From assembly GCA_903957405.1 (NCBI GenBank), contig CAJBPC010000579.1, forward strand, positions 1 to 5,474: a stretch of DNA of 5,474 nt, given 5' to 3'. The DNA is from an uncultured bacterium (lineage in GTDB: Bacteria; Bacteroidota; Bacteroidia; Chitinophagales; Chitinophagaceae). A program made the position numbers and the translations under genes. The stretch's first letter is position 1. Each line of letters begins with the position of its first letter. This document shows positions 1 to 5,258 of this stretch, piece by piece. The notes under the pieces were generated by a model that saw nothing but the letters and a program-made list of their open reading frames with translations, searched no databases and was not told the DNA's origin.

Positions 1-443
1 CCCATTTTAAATATGAGGGTGGTGGAAGACATGCAGATACTATATGGCCGCGTACGTAGGTGTTTGACACAATTTGCCAGGTGACAGACTCCCAATTGAC
101 TGGGTAAAAGTCTTCTGCCTGTAACATGTAGCAAAAGTAATGGGATACTTTTTTCCTTAATTGGTGAAAAGACGACGGATTTCGGGAAAAAAACACCGAT
201 TGAAAGTTGTTTTCCCCGGGGTGTATTCCGGGCATCGATCCGCAGGGAAAGATTTATATCTTCTCGTGTGTGAATATCCCCTGTCAAGCAATCATTCCGC
301 TGATATTTGTATCAACCGGTACTCCGCGGGCAGTGGAAACTTAGCTGATCTTCACGGAAAATAGGCAATTCGATTTAATTATATTCATCATTTGTTGTGC
401 ATATCTGAGGGATAAGTCTATTTTGAGCAAGGTTTATTTTTAT
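1..443. other. Region without a supportable gene upstream of the transpeptidase
   Basis: No coding region here can be supported. Two plus-strand frames are open from the window edge: one stops at 57-59 and ends ...KYEGGGRHADTIWPRT, the other stops at 82-84. Either could be the last codons of a gene lying to the left, but I recognise neither. A 67-codon frame at 161-364 begins TTG-GTG, is rich in basic residues, has no recognisable motif and no promoter-like box at a suitable distance; I regard it as chance. The region also holds two weak inverted repeats (86-113 and 133-152, listed separately). The stretch 365-443 is AT-rich and leads into the transpeptidase promoter. Confidence 0.6.
133..154. 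terminator. Weak A/T-stem hairpin with a T run, possible terminator
   Basis: AAAAGTA (133-139) and TACTTTT (146-152) form a perfect 7-bp inverted repeat around the loop ATGGGA, and a run of six T residues spans 149-154. The shape is that of a short intrinsic terminator that could close a gene entering from the left edge. The stem contains only one G-C pair, so it would be weak, and the T run largely overlaps the stem. The same hairpin is also followed by a T-rich stretch on the minus strand. This is inference from shape only. Confidence 0.25.
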
Positions 444-451
444 TATGTTTG
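422..451 (+). promoter_or_regulatory. Bacteroidota-type promoter of the L,D-transpeptidase gene
   Basis: TATGTTTG at 444-451 is an exact match to the Bacteroidota -7 consensus TAnnTTTG, and TTTG at 422-425 is an exact -33 box, with 18 bases between them. Transcription would begin roughly at 455-460. The box ends 21 bases before the ATG at 473. This matches the box-to-ATG distances at the OmpA gene (22 bases) and the acyl-CoA dehydrogenase gene (26 bases) in this window. It implies that the in-frame TTG at 449 and ATG at 452 lie in or directly against the promoter and are not the start. Confidence 0.7.
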
Positions 452-472
452 ATGCGTCCAGATCATCATGAC

Positions 473-2155
473 ATGATACATCACCCCATCGCTGCCGGAA
501 AAATATTTCTCTGTTGCGTCTTCATTGCACAGGGAGCCATGCAGTCATGTCATGACATCTCGCAGGAGATGGAAACCGAATCGATGTCGGGGAAGGTTTC
601 CGCGGTCATCGGTTCCTCAGGATTTCTTCAGGGCCATTTGAATGAAGCTACTGCTTCAGGTGGTGCTTTCGGGGATTCGTTGAAGCTCTATGAGCATGAG
701 CTCGTCAGGCAGACCTATTCTGAATTTTCGGTGCCTTATCTGTGGAGTCGTGGATCGCATTTGACGGCAGCTGCCGATTCGCTCTTCAGCTTTATAGAGG
801 GTGCTGAAAACTATGGCCTTTTCCCCCACGAATACCAGCAACGTTCTTTGAAATCGATCCGGAAGGTCCTTGCAGATTCCGTTGTCCGCTCTGATACTGC
901 CGAACAGGCCGCCCGTGCCGATATACTCATGACAGATGCCTTCATCCGCCTTTCGCGTCACCTCAAGTTTGGCCGACTGCGAAAGGATAGCGTGACGGCC
1001 TGGACGGATACGATCTTCGACGCCGGACTCATCGTGCCGATGTTGCATCGTGTAATGACCGGGGAGAACGTCCGTCAGGTACTGGAATCCATGGAGCCAT
1101 CACATCCGGATTATCTGTCATTGAGGCGAGCAGTTCCTGCGTTGCTTGATTCCTTGGACCGCAGCAAATACACCACGGTGGAATATCCATATAAGGATTC
1201 CATGCGATTTCTGAAGCAACTCCAGACGCGGCTTTTTGAAAGCAAATACTTGGCATCCGATAAGACACCTGCTGACTCTCTGACCCTGAGCAAAGCGATC
1301 CGGAAGGCGCAGGCTGCCCGAAAACTGACCGTTGACGGCAAGGCCGGGCCCGCACTCGTGAAGTCACTCAATAACACGGGCCATTACAAATTTTGCCGGA
1401 TCGCCATGAACCTAGACCGGTATAAGCATTTGCCGGCGCAGATGCCGGACCGGTATGTATGGGTGAACATTCCGTCATACAGATTGCAGCTTTTTGATAC
1501 GGGGATGCTTGTCTTCGAAACCAAAATCATTGTGGGCACTGCAGCGAACAGGACTCCTTTGCTGAACAGTGACATCCAAAATATCGTCACCTATCCGCAT
1601 TGGACCGTACCATACAGCATCATCTTCCGGGAGATTCTCCCCAACGTCCGTCGTGATCCTGGATACTTGAAAAGAAGGAATTACGTCCTGATCGATCGGA
1701 AAGGAAAAATTGTCGATCCATACGCCCTAGACTGGAGCAAGCTTGGGAAGACTTATTTTCCGTATTACATCCGTCAGAGAGAAGGGGATAACAACTCACT
1801 CGGGATACTGAAATTCAATTTCGCAAATAAATATTCAGTGTATCTGCATGACACGAACGCTCGTGGACTCTTCCAGCGGGAGGCGAGATCGCTCAGCCAT
1901 GGTTGTGTGCGTGTCCAGGGATGGAAGGAGCTCGCCTCCAGGCTGGTGGCGGTGGATAGTTTGAACGGACACCCGGACTCATTGTCTGTCTATCTTGAAA
2001 GAAAGGAGCAGAGAACCTTGACCCTTAAAAATACAACACCGATCTTTCTTCGGTATTTCACCGCATATGCGGCAGGCGGAAAGATTCGTTTTCTGGAAGA
2101 TATTTACGATGAAGACAAAATGATCATGGAGAAATACTTCTCCCGCAGATCCTGA
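473..2155 (+). CDS. YcbB/LdtD-type L,D-transpeptidase, probable lipoprotein
   Basis: This enzyme should form 3-3 (mDAP-mDAP) crosslinks in peptidoglycan, or attach or exchange residues on its stem peptides, in the periplasm. Counting from the ATG at 473 (560 residues), the N-terminus is a signal sequence with hydrophobic core IFLCCVFIA. It ends in MQSC with Cys26 as probable lipidated residue; this lipobox is relaxed, so signal peptidase I cleavage is an alternative. Next come a helical scaffold region (about 65-265), a peptidoglycan-binding-like helical segment (about 270-305, containing TVDGKAGPALVKSLN) and a YkuD catalytic domain (about 325-495). The domain carries His459 in YLHDTN and the signature SHGCVRV with His476 and nucleophile Cys478. 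The capping-loop stretch DPGYLKRRNYV and the C-terminal tail (PIFLRYFTAY, FLEDIYDEDK) are typical of the LdtD subfamily, so the protein appears intact. The frame extends upstream to TTG449/ATG452, but those codons overlap or abut the -7 box. The RlpA-like gene follows after 76 bases and may be cotranscribed. Confidence 0.93.
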   Translation: MIHHPIAAGKIFLCCVFIAQGAMQSCHDISQEMETESMSGKVSAVIGSSGFLQGHLNEATASGGAFGDSLKLYEHELVRQTYSEFSVPYLWSRGSHLTAAADSLFSFIEGAENYGLFPHEYQQRSLKSIRKVLADSVVRSDTAEQAARADILMTDAFIRLSRHLKFGRLRKDSVTAWTDTIFDAGLIVPMLHRVMTGENVRQVLESMEPSHPDYLSLRRAVPALLDSLDRSKYTTVEYPYKDSMRFLKQLQTRLFESKYLASDKTPADSLTLSKAIRKAQAARKLTVDGKAGPALVKSLNNTGHYKFCRIAMNLDRYKHLPAQMPDRYVWVNIPSYRLQLFDTGMLVFETKIIVGTAANRTPLLNSDIQNIVTYPHWTVPYSIIFREILPNVRRDPGYLKRRNYVLIDRKGKIVDPYALDWSKLGKTYFPYYIRQREGDNNSLGILKFNFANKYSVYLHDTNARGLFQREARSLSHGCVRVQGWKELASRLVAVDSLNGHPDSLSVYLERKEQRTLTLKNTTPIFLRYFTAYAAGGKIRFLEDIYDEDKMIMEKYFSRRS

Positions 2156-2187
2156 ACGATTGTACATGCTTTGGAATACATCAGCGC

Positions 2188-2235
2188 ATGAATGATTTCC
2201 GGATCTTCATCGTTGATACAACACTTGCCCAATGA
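2188..2235 (+). other. 15-codon mini-ORF overlapping the RlpA-like start
   Basis: An ATG at 2188 opens the frame MNDFRIFIVDTTLAQ and stops at the TGA at 2233-2235. That stop overlaps the ATG at 2232 of the downstream gene in the classic ATGA arrangement of translational coupling. No Shine-Dalgarno sequence or promoter box is evident for it, and a frame this short can arise by chance. If translated, it could deliver ribosomes to the downstream start. Nothing in its composition suggests attenuation control (no run of a single amino acid). Confidence 0.2.
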
Positions 2236-2657
2236 TCAGATGTTCCATCATTTCCTTGACGCTGCTGGCCATGAATATGCAACCAGCCCTTGCGCAAAGG
2301 AAACCCGGCAGTTCGGGTTCCTTGACGATCGATAGCGTCCAGTACGGGATCGCCAGTTACTACTCCGATGCGTTTGTGGGCCGAAAAACCGCCAGTGGAG
2401 AGGTCTTCAGTCAGGAAAAGATGACAACGGCGCACAACAGCCTTCCTCTGGGGACATGGATTCGGGTGACAAATTTGCGAAATGGACGGGAGGTCGAAGT
2501 GAAGGTGAACGACAGACTCCACCATCGCAACAAACGGCTGCTAGACCTTAGCCGGTCTGCCGCCGGAAAGTTGGGATACCTGAAAAGTGGTATCACCCGG
2601 GTGAAATTGGATGTCATTAGAAAGAAATCTCCGGCAGAAAGCGTTAAAACCCAATAA
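2232..2657 (+). CDS. RlpA-like double-psi beta-barrel protein, exported
   Basis: This small protein of the RlpA family should act in the periplasm on peptidoglycan; some RlpA proteins are lytic transglycosylases that cut glycan strands stripped of stem peptides. Its 141 residues are a signal peptide (1-21, with PALA before Gln22 as signal peptidase I site) plus one double-psi beta-barrel domain (about 37-129). The family hallmarks are clear: GIASYYSDAFVGRKTASGE, TTAHNSLPLGT, VRVTN-like IRVTNLRNGREVEV, VNDR and LLDLSRSAAGKLGY. Glu57, His68 and Asp94 have the spacing I recall for the catalytic residues of Pseudomonas RlpA. The usual NDRGP is replaced by NDRLHHRNKR. There is no lipobox and no SPOR domain, unlike E. 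coli RlpA, so it would be soluble. No convincing promoter lies in the 76-base gap from the transpeptidase, so read-through from it is likely. Whether it cleaves glycan or only binds it cannot be decided from sequence. Confidence 0.9.
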   Translation: MIRCSIISLTLLAMNMQPALAQRKPGSSGSLTIDSVQYGIASYYSDAFVGRKTASGEVFSQEKMTTAHNSLPLGTWIRVTNLRNGREVEVKVNDRLHHRNKRLLDLSRSAAGKLGYLKSGITRVKLDVIRKKSPAESVKTQ

Positions 2658-2677
2658 AAATCGTTACTTAACAAATA

Positions 2678-2709
2678 TTTCCAAGTTTAAAGGAGTCACA
2701 TTATTTTTG
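2678..2709 (+). promoter_or_regulatory. Bacteroidota-type promoter of the OmpA-family gene
   Basis: TATTTTTG at 2702-2709 matches the -7 consensus TAnnTTTG exactly. TTTC at 2678-2681 is a one-mismatch -33 box with 20 bases between. The box ends 22 bases before the ATG at 2732, predicting a leader of about 15-20 nucleotides. This gives the OmpA gene its own promoter 74 bases downstream of the RlpA-like stop. No intrinsic terminator was seen between them, so some read-through from upstream is also possible. Confidence 0.65.
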
Positions 2710-2731
2710 CCACATTACAAACTGACTGTTT

Positions 2732-4063
2732 ATGAAAAAAATTATTGTCCTTATATTGTCCATGGGTGTGCTTTTTAGCGCCGGTGCCCAGGAGAAAAAA
2801 AGCTATAAGAAGGGTCATGCCGTTGGCATTCATTTCACCCTGCATGATTTCAACACGGCGGCCGACCTGAAGAATATGAGTCTGAGCTCTATTTTTGAGA
2901 AAGGCGAATGGTATCGTCCGCGCAATATGAACCCCGGATTTGCACTTTCTTATTCCAAGGGCATTCTGGAAAACATGGATGTCATGGTCAGGTTGGGGAT
3001 GACAAGCCTGGAGTATCCTCGCCCGAACACTCAGCCGAACGCTTTTAAAACATCCAGGACCATGCTGGAGTCGGATGTCAATTTGAATATCAAATTGCTT
3101 TCCGATAAATATATTGTTTCTCCATATGTATCACTGGGTGCAGGTGCATCCGTGTGGAACACATACTATGCCGCCTATTTCCCCGTAGGCCTTGGACTGC
3201 AGGTGAATCTTTTTGACGAGGTATATGGCCTGTTGCAGAGCCAGTATCGTTTCCCGATCACGGCAAATGCCAACAATCATCTCTTTTATTCTTTCGGAAT
3301 GGGAACCACCGTTGGAAAGAAAAAAGTAGTAGCTCCGGCCCCGCTTCCCCCGCTTCCTCCGTTGCCGGTCGTGGTGGAAAAGCCTAAAGACACCGATGGC
3401 GACGGAATCGCCGATAAGGATGATGCTTGCCCTACGGTCGCAGGCATAGCCAAATTCAAGGGCTGTCCTGACAGTGATAATGACGGCGTTCCTGATGCGC
3501 AAGACAAATGTCCTACAGTGGCCGGCATCGCGCGTTTCAATGGTTGCCCTGACAGGGACGAGGATGGTATCCAGGATGCTGAAGACAAATGCCCGACGGT
3601 TGCAGGCTTCGCCCGCTATCAGGGATGTCCGATTCCAGATACGGATGGTGATGGTGTCAATGACGAAGACGACAAATGCCCGACGATCGCAGGTGTGGCA
3701 GACAATGCCGGTTGTCCCAGGATAAATTTCAATCCGGGCAGCATACAATTCCTGACCGGCAGTGCTACACTGACAACCGGTGCAAAAGCGGAATTGGACA
3801 AGCTTACCAAGATCCTCAATGAAGATTATCAAGACATCCGCATCACGATCGAAGGACATACCGACAATGTCGGCAACGCCGCTTCGAATCAATCCCTATC
3901 TGAGAAACGTGCTGCAGCGGTCAAGGCCTATCTGGTGGGCAAGAAAGTGAATGCCGACCGCCTCGCCACAGCCGGATACGGTCAGGATAAACCCCTTGCT
4001 GATAACGCCACCGCTCAAGGCCGTTTACAGAACAGGAGGGTGGAATTCAAGATCTCTCAATAA
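2732..4063 (+). CDS. OmpA-family outer-membrane protein with TSP3 repeats
   Basis: This is an abundant-type outer-membrane protein that should anchor the outer membrane to peptidoglycan. Of 443 residues, 1-20 form a signal peptide (KK, hydrophobic core, AGAQ before EKK). Residues about 25-195 look like a beta-barrel with alternating hydrophobic strands, ending in the last strand HLFYSFGMGTTVG. A proline-rich linker follows (201-219, APAPLPPLPPLP). Four thrombospondin type 3 repeats (220-329) carry Asp-rich calcium-binding motifs such as DTDGDG. The C-terminal OmpA domain (about 331-443) contains IEGHTDNVG and LSEKRA. Asp378 and Arg393, 15 residues apart as in E. coli OmpA (Asp241, Arg256), should bind the diaminopimelate of the stem peptide. 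The protein appears complete, has its own promoter upstream and a strong terminator downstream, and so forms a single-gene unit. It follows two peptidoglycan-related genes on the same strand. The barrel class and any pore function are inferred only. Confidence 0.94.
   Translation: MKKIIVLILSMGVLFSAGAQEKKSYKKGHAVGIHFTLHDFNTAADLKNMSLSSIFEKGEWYRPRNMNPGFALSYSKGILENMDVMVRLGMTSLEYPRPNTQPNAFKTSRTMLESDVNLNIKLLSDKYIVSPYVSLGAGASVWNTYYAAYFPVGLGLQVNLFDEVYGLLQSQYRFPITANANNHLFYSFGMGTTVGKKKVVAPAPLPPLPPLPVVVEKPKDTDGDGIADKDDACPTVAGIAKFKGCPDSDNDGVPDAQDKCPTVAGIARFNGCPDRDEDGIQDAEDKCPTVAGFARYQGCPIPDTDGDGVNDEDDKCPTIAGVADNAGCPRINFNPGSIQFLTGSATLTTGAKAELDKLTKILNEDYQDIRITIEGHTDNVGNAASNQSLSEKRAAAVKAYLVGKKVNADRLATAGYGQDKPLADNATAQGRLQNRRVEFKISQ
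3389..3718 (+). repeat. Four thrombospondin type 3 coding repeats
   Basis: Inside the OmpA-family gene, four tandem units of 27 codons (81 bases) lie at 3389-3469, 3470-3550, 3551-3631 and 3638-3718. A two-codon insertion (Ile-Pro, 3632-3637) sits before the fourth. Each unit reads D-x-D-x-D-G-[IV]-x-D-x-x-D-x-C-P-T-[VI]-A-G, followed by G-C-P at its end. Each has exactly two cysteines 12 residues apart, and the protein has no cysteine elsewhere, which suggests one disulfide per unit. Units 3 and 4 share the identical 15-mer GACAAATGCCCGACG at 3584 and 3671. The Asp side chains should bind calcium and make a stiff spacer between barrel and peptidoglycan-binding domain. Confidence 0.92.
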
Positions 4064-4084
4064 GAACGTTGTCAATATTCAGAG

Positions 4085-4114
4085 ACCGGACCCACGTAGG
4101 TCCGGTTTTTTTTT
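4085..4114 (+). terminator. Intrinsic terminator after the OmpA-family gene
   Basis: ACCGGACC (4085-4092) and GGTCCGGT (4099-4106) form a perfect 8-bp GC-rich stem with the six-base loop CACGTA. A run of nine T residues (4106-4114) follows directly. It lies 22 bases after the OmpA-family stop. The minus-strand side of the hairpin is not followed by a T run, so it serves the plus strand. The convergent transporter gene ends 36 bases further on and has no obvious terminator of its own. Confidence 0.93.
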
Positions 4115-4150
4115 GCCTTGAAATCTTTATGTTCGGCTAATTGGAACCGT

Positions 4151-5134
4151 TCAGATTCGGTGCTTGTTGTTGGAGGCGATGTTGTCGGTCGTCCATTCGA
4201 TTTGGCGCACAAATTCGGATTGCCTTTCGGTGCAGTTTTTTTTCATGCAGATGCTGCAGGAGAATTCAAGGCATCCGTCGGAGTGCACGAAGGTTTCCAC
4301 CGACTCGCCGAAGGCGGATCTGACCTCTTGGGAGAGTGCTTCCACTTCTTTGTGCGCCTCGTGCACGTTGAGGTACCATGGAACGGTTAGGTGGCAGTCC
4401 ATATGAAGGATGCTGCCATACTTTATGAATCGAACATTATGCAGATCTATCCAGTTGTCTCTTCTTTTCGCCTGGAGGTATGCGACCAGTTTTTCTAATA
4501 GTTCAGTGTCCGCCTCATCCATGATGCCTGCCAGGGATTTGCGGATGATGGAGTACCCGGTGAAGATGATCAGCAATGCGAACAGGATCGCCACGGCACT
4601 GTCAAGCCATGTCCAGTTGAATGCGAACAGCAGCATGAGTCCGATGACGATGCCAAGGGTCGACCAGGTGTCGCTGATCAGGTGCTTGCCCGATGCGACA
4701 AGGGCGAGGGAGTTGTTTCTTTCTCCGATACGGATGCAATATCTGCCCGTCAGGTAGTTCACCAATGCGGTCACGGAAATCAGGATGATGCCCAGGTCCA
4801 GCTGCCTTATGACATGCGGATGAATGAGGTTGTCGATCGCTTCGTAAATGATGATCAGTCCTGCGACACTGATGAGGCTTCCTTCCACCGCGGCGGATAC
4901 GAATTCCGCCTTTCCGTGACCGTAGGGATGGTCGCTATCCCTTGGCTTGGCGGCCACGAAGAGGCTATATAGGCTGATGAAACCTGCGATCACATTGACC
5001 GTGCTTTCCATCGCATCCGTGAGTATGGCCACCGAGGCCGTCAATTTCCACGCAACGATTTTTACGATGAACAGCAGCACGGCCACGATCGTGACTTTTT
5101 GCTGCACCCTGAAATTAGTCCTGGCAGCTTCCAA
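4151..5134 (-). CDS. Cation diffusion facilitator (CDF) metal transporter
   Basis: A CDF-family exporter (COG0053, FieF/YiiP relatives) that should move a divalent metal ion out of the cytoplasm in exchange for protons; the metal cannot be named from sequence. The 327 residues show six membrane helices (about 13-35, 36-60, 80-103, 112-130, 145-171, 177-198) and a cytoplasmic domain (about 203-287). The loop after helix 2 has D66, H69 and H73 within HPYGHGKAE, matching the second YiiP site. In the cytoplasmic domain His232, His248, His261, His284 and Asp286 align with the YiiP dimer-interface zinc site. In the membrane site helix 5 has the usual H151xxxD155, but helix 2 has E43xxxN47. The tail adds Cys288, Cys293, Cys296 and Cys301. 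No ATG precedes Met42; the best start is the TTG at 5134-5132, 18 bases after a -7-like box, with GTG at residue 10 as alternative. It is convergent with the OmpA gene and divergent from the acyl-CoA dehydrogenase. Confidence 0.93.
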   Translation of the reverse strand: MEAARTNFRVQQKVTIVAVLLFIVKIVAWKLTASVAILTDAMESTVNVIAGFISLYSLFVAAKPRDSDHPYGHGKAEFVSAAVEGSLISVAGLIIIYEAIDNLIHPHVIRQLDLGIILISVTALVNYLTGRYCIRIGERNNSLALVASGKHLISDTWSTLGIVIGLMLLFAFNWTWLDSAVAILFALLIIFTGYSIIRKSLAGIMDEADTELLEKLVAYLQAKRRDNWIDLHNVRFIKYGSILHMDCHLTVPWYLNVHEAHKEVEALSQEVRSAFGESVETFVHSDGCLEFSCSICMKKNCTERQSEFVRQIEWTTDNIASNNKHRI

Positions 5135-5144
5135 TGCGTGAGAT

Positions 5145-5156
5145 TTTAGCGCTAAA
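5145..5156. promoter_or_regulatory. Perfect 12-bp palindrome in the transporter promoter
   Basis: TTTAGCGCTAAA reads the same on both strands. It starts 10 bases upstream of the transporter's TTG and overlaps the putative -7 box (5160-5153, minus strand) and expected transcription start. This is a natural place for a repressor operator. A second short inverted repeat, ACCGC (5161-5165) and GCGGT (5172-5176), lies just upstream. No binding protein can be named, and one palindrome of this length can occur by chance. Confidence 0.3.
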
Positions 5157-5160
5157 GATA
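5153..5160 (-). promoter_or_regulatory. Possible -7 box of the CDF transporter gene
   Basis: On the minus strand 5160-5153 reads TATCTTTA, one mismatch from TAnnTTTG. It ends 18 bases before the proposed TTG start, close to the 21-26 base distances at the other three-part promoters here. A -33 box is poor: TTTA at 5188-5185 lies 24 bases away, slightly too far. The call therefore rests on the -7 box and its spacing. Confidence 0.35.
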
Positions 5161-5199
5161 ACCGCTTGCCGGCGGTATGAACGATAAAATATACGAACA

Positions 5200-5232
5200 G
5201 TTGTTAGTTTGGGTTGATTTGAATTATTTTTG
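5200..5232 (+). promoter_or_regulatory. Bacteroidota-type promoter of the acyl-CoA dehydrogenase gene
   Basis: TATTTTTG at 5225-5232 is an exact -7 match to TAnnTTTG. The -33 box is less clear: GTTG at 5200-5203 lies 21 bases upstream of it, while the exact TTTG at 5208-5211 is only 13 bases away. The -7 box ends 26 bases before the ATG at 5259. The motif supports independent expression of the gene, divergent from the metal transporter. Confidence 0.6.
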
Positions 5233-5258
5233 TGACCACACATCAAACCGAATTGAAT

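Noticed and set aside
1..84. C-terminal end of an upstream gene
   Set aside because: Two plus frames are open from the edge but only 19 and 27 codons are visible and neither matches a family I know, so no call is made.
161..364. 67-codon plus-strand frame starting TTG-GTG
   Set aside because: No motif, no promoter box at the usual distance, weak start, composition not like the real genes here; likely chance.
656..1377. Several minus-strand frames inside the transpeptidase gene
   Set aside because: They overlap a clearly functional gene and look like translations of its reverse strand.
2170..2215. Separate promoter for the RlpA-like gene
   Set aside because: The TTTG at 2170-2173 has no TAnnTTTG partner at 17-23 bases; CATCGTTG at 2208-2215 has two mismatches and no -33 box.
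2689..2695. AAAGGAG as a Shine-Dalgarno sequence
   Set aside because: It lies upstream of the -7 box and 36 bases before the OmpA ATG, with no start codon at a proper distance, so it would not even be in the transcript from that promoter.
3131..3892. 253-codon minus-strand frame opposite the OmpA-family gene
   Set aside because: It is antisense to the repeat and OmpA domains. Its length follows from the regular Asp-rich codons on the other strand, and it has no recognisable domain.
4118..4972. Plus-strand frames opposite the CDF transporter
   Set aside because: They are antisense to conserved transporter motifs and carry no domain; the first also starts just past the terminator with no promoter.
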